DNA of 64,000 nucleotides, taken from IMG/VR virus record IMGVR_UViG_3300012954_000009, positions 1 through 64,000 of that record. The stretch is one strand, 5' to 3'. Under the pieces are notes generated by a model. The model searched no databases. It had not been told where the DNA came from and saw only the letters and a program-made list of their open reading frames with translations. The number at the start of each line of letters is the position of its first letter. Within the stretch, counting starts at the first letter, position 1. A program made the translations under genes and the position numbers. Source of the stretch: a virus. Below are positions 14,360 to 21,889 of the stretch, one piece after another.

Positions 14360-15513
14360 ATGTACAAAACCAGGTAGCTAAAGCTGCCAAAACTTTAATA
14401 TTTGAGGAGCCCTTTTACGGGCTCTTTTTAGTAGGTCTTAATAAGACATATAGAAAAGATATACCTACTGCAGGTGTATCTAAGAATGGTATTGGAGTAC
14501 AGCTAAGTGTGAACCCTGAATACTTTACTGGACTTACAGTAGAGCAAAGGATAGGTTTATTGAAACATGAGTTGTTACACATATCATTTGGACATTTAAT
14601 AAGCAGGGATTTGTATTCAGATAAAAAGCTATTTAATGTAGCGGCAGATCTAGAAATAAATCAATACATAGATGCTAATGCATTACCTCCTGGAGGTTTA
14701 GTATTAGATATGTTTCCTGAATTAAATCTTCCAAAGAAAGTAGGTACTGATAAATACTATGAGCTATTAGAACAAGCTCAGCAGGATGGTACTTGCCCTT
14801 CACTTGATGATCTTATGGATAGGATGGATGGTTCTTCTCAATATGATCATATGACCTGGGATGAGTTCAATGAATTACCAGAAGCTGAAAAGAAACTGAT
14901 ACAAAAGCAAATTGAGCATCAGCTAAAAGAAACAGCAGAGCAGACTGAGAAGAGGCGTGGTAATATACCCGGTGAGCTTGCTGATTTAATTAGAAAGCTA
15001 AGGTATGTTGAACCTCCTAAGTTTGATTGGAAAGGATATCTTAAAAGATTTATAGGTAATTCTACTGTTGTATATACTAAGAAGCTTAGGCGTAAGTATA
15101 ACAAGAGATACGTAGAGAACCCTGGTCTTAAGATAAAGTTCAAAAATAATATCTGTGTTGGTGTAGATACATCAGGTTCAGTATCTAATGATGAACTAAG
15201 AGAATTTATGGGTGAATTAGTACATATGCATAAGACTGGTCATAAGATCACTGTTGTGCAGTGTGATACACAAATAAATTCTGTAGAAGAATTCAATCCA
15301 AAAAAAGATTGGGAAATAAAAGGTAGAGGTGGTACATCATTTCAACCAGTTATAGATCATTATAATCAGAATGGGCGTTATACAGCTCTTATATACTTAA
15401 CAGATGGTGAAGCTTATGCTCCAGAGAACTGTCCACATAATACTTTGTGGGTACACAGTAGTCGCTGTAACATAAATGAAGATTTACCAGGTAAAAAAAT
15501 ACAATTAAATTAA
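14353..15513 (+). CDS. VWA-domain protein with putative metallopeptidase N-domain, 386 aa
   Basis: The N-terminal half matches the DUF2201-type putative metallopeptidase: EEPFYGL near 18-24, then IPTAGV, then KHELLH with HExxH at 72-76. The C-terminal half is a von Willebrand A domain with MIDAS motif DTSGS at 272-276, and GGTSF and YLTDGE further on. Such proteins pair with MoxR AAA+ ATPases, and one follows five bases downstream. Known MoxR-VWA pairs remodel or insert metals into target proteins; the target here is unknown. An intrinsic-terminator-like hairpin lies inside its first 25 codons. Confidence 0.82.
   Translation: MVDVQNQVAKAAKTLIFEEPFYGLFLVGLNKTYRKDIPTAGVSKNGIGVQLSVNPEYFTGLTVEQRIGLLKHELLHISFGHLISRDLYSDKKLFNVAADLEINQYIDANALPPGGLVLDMFPELNLPKKVGTDKYYELLEQAQQDGTCPSLDDLMDRMDGSSQYDHMTWDEFNELPEAEKKLIQKQIEHQLKETAEQTEKRRGNIPGELADLIRKLRYVEPPKFDWKGYLKRFIGNSTVVYTKKLRRKYNKRYVENPGLKIKFKNNICVGVDTSGSVSNDELREFMGELVHMHKTGHKITVVQCDTQINSVEEFNPKKDWEIKGRGGTSFQPVIDHYNQNGRYTALIYLTDGEAYAPENCPHNTLWVHSSRCNINEDLPGKKIQLN
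14407..14429 (+). terminator. Terminator-like hairpin inside the VWA gene
   Basis: GAGCCC (14407-14412) pairs with GGGCTC (14419-14424) across loop TTTTAC and is followed immediately by five T. This has the form of an intrinsic terminator. It lies about 55 bases after the VWA start codon and encodes the conserved EEPFYGLFL peptide, so it is coding as well. It could attenuate transcription of the MoxR-VWA segment. Confidence 0.5.
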
Positions 15514-15518
15514 ATAAA

Positions 15519-16784
15519 ATGGCAGAAGTACAATTAAACATTGATGAGCTAAAAGGATTTGTAAACCACATAATCCAGAATAATAGATTCCTTCAAAAGC
15601 AAGGAAAGAACCCAGTATCTACAGAAGTTGTAGGTGAATCAGGGATTGGTAAAACATCTACTATTATTGAGCTAGCTAAAGATAACAATCTAAATTTTGT
15701 TAAGCTTAATCTAGCACAGATAGAGGAGTTAGGTGACCTAGTTGGTTTTCCTGTACGTCAGTTTCAGATGTATAAAGAAAAAAAGGTACAACCTAAACAA
15801 ATAGATGACTTATCATATACAGCAGCCCAAAGAGCTGCAGCTGCTGCACAAGTTGGTAATGCAGCTGTTACTAAAAAAGTTGGCCAATGGGTTGATGAGC
15901 TTGCAGTGGAAGAATATATGAGACAAGGTTGGAAGGTTACCGGTAAGAATAGAATGTCTTACTGTGCACCAGAGTGGATTGCAGATAAAAAAGAAGGAGG
16001 TATATTGCTTCTTGATGACTGGAACCGTGCAGATGTAAGATTTATACAGGCTGTGATGGAATTAGTTGACAGACAAACTTATATCTCTTGGTCCCTTCCA
16101 CAGGATTGGCATATTATATTAACGGCTAACCCGGATAATGGGGACTATATGGTAAACTCTGTTGATGCTGCACAAAAGACCAGATATATTACAGCAAACC
16201 TAAAGTTTGATGTAGAAGTATGGGCTCGTTGGGCAGAAGAGGCAGGAATAGATACAAGATGTATTAACTTTATGCTATTACATCCTGAACTTGTAACTCA
16301 AGAAACAAATGCTAGATCAATTACTACATTCTTCAATGCAATATCTAGCTTTGAAGACTTTGAAAAAAGTTTATCTATGATACAACTTATTGGTGAAGGA
16401 TCAGTAGGTGATGAGTTTGCATCTATGTTTACCACATTTATTAATAATAAACTAGATAAGTTAGTTACACCTAAAGATCTATTGACTCATGATAATGAGC
16501 AGTATATCCTTGGTGAGTTGACCTCATGTGTTGGAAAAGGAGATGCATATCGTGCAGACATTGCTTCAACACTTGCAACAAGACTTGCTAACTTCTCTGT
16601 TGTGTATTCTAAGGAGAATACAATTTCTCAGAAAATAACTGAGAGACTAGAGACACTGTGTACTAAAGATTATTTTACTAATGATCTTAAGTATTTAGTT
16701 GTCAGAACTATATTCAATGGTAACAAGAGTAAGTTTAATAAACTTATGATGAAGCCGGAGATTATTAAAATGACTATGAAATAA
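15519..16784 (+). CDS. MoxR-family AAA+ ATPase, 421 aa
   Basis: Walker A is GESGIGKT (39-46). The Walker B region ILLLDDWNRAD lies near residue 165, with Asp-Asp in place of Asp-Glu. The sensor-1 Asn lies in LTANPDNGDY. The pattern VDRQTYISW between these is typical of MoxR ATPases. They form hexamers that act as chaperones with a VWA partner, which is encoded directly upstream. The C-terminal third is helical. Its stop overlaps the next ATG (TAATG), so the downstream paralogous genes are likely partners. Confidence 0.8.
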   Translation: MAEVQLNIDELKGFVNHIIQNNRFLQKQGKNPVSTEVVGESGIGKTSTIIELAKDNNLNFVKLNLAQIEELGDLVGFPVRQFQMYKEKKVQPKQIDDLSYTAAQRAAAAAQVGNAAVTKKVGQWVDELAVEEYMRQGWKVTGKNRMSYCAPEWIADKKEGGILLLDDWNRADVRFIQAVMELVDRQTYISWSLPQDWHIILTANPDNGDYMVNSVDAAQKTRYITANLKFDVEVWARWAEEAGIDTRCINFMLLHPELVTQETNARSITTFFNAISSFEDFEKSLSMIQLIGEGSVGDEFASMFTTFINNKLDKLVTPKDLLTHDNEQYILGELTSCVGKGDAYRADIASTLATRLANFSVVYSKENTISQKITERLETLCTKDYFTNDLKYLVVRTIFNGNKSKFNKLMMKPEIIKMTMK

Positions 16785-17821
16785 TGAGTAAAAAAGCGGT
16801 ACATCAAAAATTTAATAATGATGCACTGAAACACTTTGGTTTGATTGATGAGCCCTTCTATGGGCTCGTCACATCACACCAGGTTGATGAGGTGCTTATA
16901 ACACAAGATGAAAGTACATTTGAGAAGATTAGAAATATTATTACTAAATCTTCATATAACTTTACTAATACACCAGCTCCTGGAGTATTAAAAGGAATGA
17001 AGCGTGCATTTGTTTTACCAAGATGTGGGGTATCATTAGATAGAGTTAAGGCTGCATGTAAAGAGCATTCAATAACAGTCACTAATGATTATACAAAAGC
17101 AGACTTTATAATATCACATAATGATATATATGATAGATTTGAGAATGGTGAAAGAATCAAGACAACATCTATGATGTTTAGGCTTTGGAACTATGAAGCA
17201 TATGATCAGGTTGGTCTTAGTTATGTTGATAGTTTTGTGCATCCTGTTATATGGGATGAGAAGCTTATTGATAAAGGTATACAGAGTTATAATCTTGATG
17301 ATGGAGATTCTTTATATGATGAATGGGCTATAAGCGGTCTAGCTATGAACTTAGCTTATCTAGTAGACACTGGTGAGCTTACTGTTATAGATGTTAATGA
17401 TGTACTAAGTGCATCTGCTAATATTACAGAGTTAACACCTGAGCTTATAAATGATATGAGTAAATGGTTAGACTCCTATGATGATGATAACATTGCTGTA
17501 GCAGGAAAGATACTTCCTACAATTGATTATACAAAGAAGAAACATCTTGTGTGGGAGTTAGCTCAAAGTCTATATCATAAGAGTCATAAGTTTAGTAGAG
17601 ACAAAGATGTCAATTATTGGATAGAACAATCCCGTATAGAAGAGTTCTACCATATGACTGCTCAAGATATGATACTTCATCTTGAAAAAGTGGAAGAGCT
17701 AAGTAAAGAGAGCTTTAGATATTTAGAACCTATTGTCAGAAAAGAAATTAGAATTGATAATAGAGACTTATATGTATTTAAAGTAAGTGTTAAAAAAGAA
17801 TATAAAAAATATTTACAATGA
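16784..17821 (+). CDS. Unknown protein A of a paralogous pair, 345 aa
   Basis: The ATG overlaps the MoxR gene stop. Near residues 75-107 it contains LPRCGVSLDRVKAACKEH then VTNDYTKADFIIS. The next gene has a corresponding RFPKLSLPRQKVDHLKE then RNKDSADYHIIS, so the two are probable paralogues. The N-terminus carries DEPFYGL, the same peptide as the VWA protein. The C-terminal two thirds are helical and acidic. No known domain. Operon position suggests it is a substrate or adaptor of the MoxR-VWA machine. Confidence 0.65.
   Translation: MSKKAVHQKFNNDALKHFGLIDEPFYGLVTSHQVDEVLITQDESTFEKIRNIITKSSYNFTNTPAPGVLKGMKRAFVLPRCGVSLDRVKAACKEHSITVTNDYTKADFIISHNDIYDRFENGERIKTTSMMFRLWNYEAYDQVGLSYVDSFVHPVIWDEKLIDKGIQSYNLDDGDSLYDEWAISGLAMNLAYLVDTGELTVIDVNDVLSASANITELTPELINDMSKWLDSYDDDNIAVAGKILPTIDYTKKKHLVWELAQSLYHKSHKFSRDKDVNYWIEQSRIEEFYHMTAQDMILHLEKVEELSKESFRYLEPIVRKEIRIDNRDLYVFKVSVKKEYKKYLQ
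16847..16870 (+). promoter_or_regulatory. Strong hairpin inside the start of unknown gene A
   Basis: GATGAGCCC (16847-16855) pairs with GGGCTCGTC (16862-16870) with one T-G pair and loop TTCTAT, about 63 bases after the start codon. There is no T-run, so it should not terminate by itself. Its position and the shared coded peptide (DEPFYGL) mirror the hairpin in the VWA gene. Confidence 0.4.
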
Positions 17822-18981
17822 AAATAAAATATATAAAAATAGAATTTGCTGATCATAATGGTTTAGTTAAAACTGATATGATAATGGCAGCAGAATATGG
17901 TTTATTTATTGGCAAGTCAAAAGGTTATTATAGTCATGGTAGTAGTTATGTTAAAGATCTTATAGATCAAAGCATACTTAATAGACCAACTATGATGCAG
18001 ATAAAAGACACAACTATATATAGATTTCCAAAACTTAGTTTACCAAGGCAGAAGGTTGATCATTTAAAAGAAACAGCTAATGTATCTGTAACTAGAAATA
18101 AAGATAGTGCAGACTATCATATTATTTCTGAGAAGCTGTTAGATAGTTTCTTTGAATCATCATGGAATAATTTTAGTACTAGTGATGAAGCAAAAGATTT
18201 CTTACAGTCATGTCAGAATTGTTTTACTAATGATGCATATATAATGCTTCGTGATATGATTGAGGATGATATGTTATATCACTATGAGATAAATGCAGAT
18301 TGGAGAAATCAGAATCCTCATAAAGATAAACTATCAGAGGTTTATCATAAATTAAGTAGAAACAAGGAAGGTTATGATATATATGTTCCTAGTAAAAATG
18401 TTAATGATTATACGTCTATTACAAGTAATCCAAAACTAGTTCTTGATCAACATATCAAAGAACTATGTGATGAAGGGCTACATATTCTTACAGAAGAAGA
18501 GACTCTTAACATTGAAAAGATACTAGGTACTCATGATGTTGAGAATCTAACATTAGCTTTAGAGATGATGTCTAATTGTAATCTTGATAAGTCATTTGAT
18601 TATGTTAGTTATCTATATTATTTTAACTTTGAGAATCTTAAGATGGCTAGTAATTGGAATAATATTAATGCAAAAACTCTAAGAAAAGCATTAGATAAGT
18701 TCACACCTTACTCTAATAACAGTGCTATATATTATGAGGCCTATCTCAAGAAGCTTATAGAAGCTGATAAACTTACAGAGTGGGCTTTTAAAGCCACAGC
18801 TAAAAGGCTATTTGATGGAGGTATGAAAAGCTTTGGTCTTAATAGAGATGTATTTAGTATTTCACTAGATGATATCAAATTGAATCCAAAGTATGCTGAT
18901 GTCATGAAGAAAGCTGAGTCAGCTGAGGAGATTATTAAAGAACTAACAGGAGATCCTGCCTTTGATGATTTACCTTTCTAA
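17818..18981 (+). CDS. Unknown protein B of a paralogous pair, 387 aa
   Basis: The start overlaps gene A's stop by four bases (ATGA). It shares with A the segment pattern LPRxxV...VTxxxxxADxxIIS, here near residues 65-100, suggesting duplication and divergence. Long helical stretches fill the rest, and the C-terminus is acidic (DPAFDDLPF), similar to SSB-type recruiting tails. No catalytic motif is seen. It ends in TAATG, coupling it to the radical SAM gene. Function unknown. Confidence 0.65.
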   Translation: MKIKYIKIEFADHNGLVKTDMIMAAEYGLFIGKSKGYYSHGSSYVKDLIDQSILNRPTMMQIKDTTIYRFPKLSLPRQKVDHLKETANVSVTRNKDSADYHIISEKLLDSFFESSWNNFSTSDEAKDFLQSCQNCFTNDAYIMLRDMIEDDMLYHYEINADWRNQNPHKDKLSEVYHKLSRNKEGYDIYVPSKNVNDYTSITSNPKLVLDQHIKELCDEGLHILTEEETLNIEKILGTHDVENLTLALEMMSNCNLDKSFDYVSYLYYFNFENLKMASNWNNINAKTLRKALDKFTPYSNNSAIYYEAYLKKLIEADKLTEWAFKATAKRLFDGGMKSFGLNRDVFSISLDDIKLNPKYADVMKKAESAEEIIKELTGDPAFDDLPF

Positions 18982-19814
18982 TGATCAAGGTTCAAAGAAC
19001 AAGAACATTAGATACCAAAGACAATAACAATAGTGCCAACTGCATTGCACCAAATCTAGTCTACGGATGTTTTGGTAGATGCGTTGACACTTATTGTTAT
19101 ATGTCCAGGTACAATGGTCATAGAGTTTTTGTAAATGAAAACGTTGATGAGATATTTCAGTCTGTTGTTGAATGGGAAAAAAGTTTTACTAAAACACCAG
19201 ATCAACAAGACCCTATATATACTATGGTAGATATAGCATGCAATACTGATTTAGTTCTGATGCAAAAACATTTACCAGAGAAACTTCATGATTATTTAAA
19301 GAGATATGATGAGCATCCTAGACTCAATACTACTATGGCTACTAAGTATCCTAGGTTATTGAAGCTGGATGTAAATCATTTTAAAAAATCACCAAGAGTT
19401 CGTGTTAGTCTTATGCCTCAAGTTTATTCTAATATATTAGAACCTAAGATGCAAAAGATTGAATCAAGAATTCATGATGTGAATAGATTGAAAGGTTTAG
19501 GATGGCAAGTTCATTTAAATTATAGTCCTTTAATATTTCATGAAGGATGGCCAGAACTATATGATGAGCTATTTACTATGGTAAAAAGCATAGCAGGTGA
19601 AAATAAATGTGAAGTTATAGCATTAACTAATCACCATAGGCAAATGATGAAGGCATCTCCAGAAGCAAGAGAGTTAATGAAACACTCTTATGAGATTAAA
19701 AATGGTACAGGTATTATGAGGTATCCTCTTAAGTATAAATCCATATGGATTAATAACTGGAAGAAGATATATTCAAAACACTTTAATACAGAAACAATTA
19801 GATATATATTTTAA
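18981..19814 (+). CDS. Radical SAM protein, spore photoproduct lyase-like, 277 aa
   Basis: An N-terminal cluster motif YGCFGRCVDTYCYMSRYN (Cys30, Cys34, Cys39) is followed by IACNTDLVLMQ, LNYSPLIFHEGW and a C-terminal IRYIF. This resembles phage SPL-family radical SAM proteins, which in bacteria repair UV-induced spore photoproduct in DNA. The Cys spacing is C-x3-C-x4-C rather than the usual C-x3-C-x2-C, which is notable. Downstream genes are an exonuclease and a polymerase, so DNA repair or modification is plausible. Confidence 0.62.
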   Translation: MIKVQRTRTLDTKDNNNSANCIAPNLVYGCFGRCVDTYCYMSRYNGHRVFVNENVDEIFQSVVEWEKSFTKTPDQQDPIYTMVDIACNTDLVLMQKHLPEKLHDYLKRYDEHPRLNTTMATKYPRLLKLDVNHFKKSPRVRVSLMPQVYSNILEPKMQKIESRIHDVNRLKGLGWQVHLNYSPLIFHEGWPELYDELFTMVKSIAGENKCEVIALTNHHRQMMKASPEARELMKHSYEIKNGTGIMRYPLKYKSIWINNWKKIYSKHFNTETIRYIF

Positions 19815-19816
19815 CT

Positions 19817-20800
19817 ATGAAAGATATTCAAAAAGAAAAAGAATTTTATGACAAAGAGTTTAGCTTTAGCTACTCCTCTTTAAATAAATTATTATTTTCA
19901 CCATCCCTGTTTTACAAGGATTATATATTACAAGAAAGAGAAATAAGAACAGATAGACACCTTATTGAAGGTAAGTTAATACACTGTTTATTATTTGAAC
20001 CTGAGAACTTAAAAGAGAAGTTTAATGTTGTCCCTGGTAAAACGCCAAGTGATAATATTAGAAAAGTTCTTAAAGATATGACACTATACACTGATGAGAA
20101 GAATCTAGATAAGGTGGAAGACCATATTATATTAGACTCTCTTAAGCATATGAACCTTTATCAGTCATTAAAAGCTGATGAAGCAAGAATTGCAAAAGTC
20201 AGAACAGAAGATCATAAACCTTATTGGGAGTTCCTAAGCAACCCGGTTGTGGATGTAGTAGATAATGATACCTTAGTAAGATGTCAAGAACAAGTAGAAA
20301 TAGTTAAATCTAATAAAGATGTTATGGAACTTCTACAAATTGTTGAGACAGACTTTGAATTAGATCCAGTATCATCTTATACAGAGCAGTACTTAGAAAC
20401 TAAATTAAACAATTATAAGTTTGGCCTTAAAGGTTTCATTGACTATTATAAAATAGATACAGAGAGTAAGACCATTACTATTTGTGACCTAAAAACTACA
20501 AGCAAAAGCATTGCTGAGTTTGGAGAAACTGTAGAATTCTACAATTACTGGTTACAAGCTGCTATTTATAGTACTCTAGTTATCAATAATGTTGATGATG
20601 AGTACAAAGATTACCAAATTTTATTTAAATTTGTAGTAATAGATAAGTATGACCAAGTTTACGTATTTGATGTTCAAGACTCAACACTTGAACAATGGGG
20701 ATTATCTCTCAAGGAAACACTAGATCAAGCAAATTATCATTATACTGAAAAGAACTACTCACTCCCTTATCAATTTCTAACCGGTCAGGTTATATTATAA
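19817..20800 (+). CDS. PD-(D/E)XK exonuclease, 327 aa
   Basis: Family features are an N-terminal SYSSLNKLLFSP motif, His56 in GKLIHCLLFEPE, the catalytic GFIDYY...TICDLKTT pair (Asp near 210 and D-x-K near 224), and QAAIYS after it. This order is typical of RecB/Cas4/YqaJ-like phage nucleases. It probably processes DNA ends for recombination together with the Sak4-like and SSB-like proteins. The start is two bases after the radical SAM stop. Confidence 0.83.
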   Translation: MKDIQKEKEFYDKEFSFSYSSLNKLLFSPSLFYKDYILQEREIRTDRHLIEGKLIHCLLFEPENLKEKFNVVPGKTPSDNIRKVLKDMTLYTDEKNLDKVEDHIILDSLKHMNLYQSLKADEARIAKVRTEDHKPYWEFLSNPVVDVVDNDTLVRCQEQVEIVKSNKDVMELLQIVETDFELDPVSSYTEQYLETKLNNYKFGLKGFIDYYKIDTESKTITICDLKTTSKSIAEFGETVEFYNYWLQAAIYSTLVINNVDDEYKDYQILFKFVVIDKYDQVYVFDVQDSTLEQWGLSLKETLDQANYHYTEKNYSLPYQFLTGQVIL

Positions 20801-20802
20801 GT

Positions 20803-21402
20803 ATGAGATCAGTATATACACAGTATTTTCAAAAGAGTAAAGTGTTTCTTTACCCTTTGCTTAAGTTAAAAAGAGGAATATCACATGTTCCAGTAGAGAC
20901 ATATATCTGCTGGGACAATGTGTACTCTACAGATGACTTTAAATTTTTATGTGTATATCATTGTGAACGGGATGATAAATTTCAAAAATTTGAAAGTAAG
21001 TACCTGATAGATCATAAGATGCTAGAGAATATAATTGAGTTGTCAGAAGATAAACGTGTTTACATTTTTAATCTGTATGACTATAAATATGACTTCAAGC
21101 GTTTTATAGAAGGTAAGTATTCAAAGTTTTCTTTGGGTACTAAAAATTTAATTCTAAATTTCTTTGGTAGTATTGGTAATATATCAGAGTATATAAGTTC
21201 ATTTTTAGATCCAGAACCATATCATGAAAAGTATGCTGAGGCATTGCAGGTTTCAGTAGAATCTATTCAAGATGTGTATGAGGTATGTAGTATACCTGAC
21301 CTGGAAAAAGAAACATTAGTGACAGATATTCCTTTAGAAAGTGAACTATTAAAAAATAAATACATATATTTGTCTAATAATAAAAAATCAATACATGAGT
21401 GA
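20803..21402 (+). CDS. Unknown protein, 199 aa
   Basis: Two bases separate it from the exonuclease stop. The protein is rich in Tyr, Phe and Lys, with strand-like segments at the N-terminus (KVFLYPLLKLKRG; VETYICWDNVY) and FKFLCVYHCERDDKFQKFE. The middle includes VYIFNLYDYKYDF. The C-terminal 50 residues are acidic and helical. No family is recognised. The last eight bases overlap the next gene. Confidence 0.6.
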   Translation: MRSVYTQYFQKSKVFLYPLLKLKRGISHVPVETYICWDNVYSTDDFKFLCVYHCERDDKFQKFESKYLIDHKMLENIIELSEDKRVYIFNLYDYKYDFKRFIEGKYSKFSLGTKNLILNFFGSIGNISEYISSFLDPEPYHEKYAEALQVSVESIQDVYEVCSIPDLEKETLVTDIPLESELLKNKYIYLSNNKKSIHE

Positions 21403-21808
21403 GATAGGAAAAAATATGATGATAATCTCATCACCATTTAGAAATGCTGAGTCATTTGCACTTGTTCCAGTAACAAATGACACTCCATACGTAGAGGCTA
21501 TGTTTGACCCAGCGTCAGGCATCTTAGCCGTTATCAGTAAAGTAAGTAAACAATCTTTTCATATGGTACCAAGATTGGATGACAATGGTCAACCACAAAG
21601 ATTAAAGGTTCCTAATAAAGCTACAGGTAAGACTGTAAAAGAACAAAGAGTATCTATGGAAACATTCTCTGAATTTTATATTACTGATAAAAAAGAGATC
21701 AAAGATTTTATAAATATATTTGCTATTAATTCAGAGTCATTTGACTTTGATAAATATGTAGATGTAGATATTAAAAAGACCGAGAAAAAACCTCTCATAA
21801 TTACATAA
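21395..21808 (+). CDS. Unknown protein, 137 aa, end of the polymerase-proximal unit
   Basis: ATG 21395 or the internal ATGs at 21416/21419 could start translation; the first overlaps the upstream gene. The body is strand-rich (SFALVPVTNDTPYVEAMFD; ILAVISKVSKQSFHM) with a basic middle (NKATGKTVKEQRVS). It ends just before an intrinsic terminator, so it closes the long replication unit upstream of the polymerase gene. No family is recognised. Confidence 0.6.
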   Translation: MSEIGKNMMIISSPFRNAESFALVPVTNDTPYVEAMFDPASGILAVISKVSKQSFHMVPRLDDNGQPQRLKVPNKATGKTVKEQRVSMETFSEFYITDKKEIKDFINIFAINSESFDFDKYVDVDIKKTEKKPLIIT

Positions 21809-21843
21809 TTATTTGAGTTAGTTTAGTTTAGTTTTTAAATTAG

Positions 21844-21875
21844 AGGGATATGTCTATTGATGTATCCCTTTTTTT
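21844..21875 (+). terminator. Intrinsic terminator before the polymerase gene
   Basis: AGGGATA (21844-21850) pairs with TATCCCT (21863-21869) across a 12-base loop, and a T-run extends to 21875. It separates the 21395-21808 gene from the DNA polymerase gene starting at 21890. Confidence 0.8.
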
Positions 21876-21889
21876 AACCAAAAAAGAAT

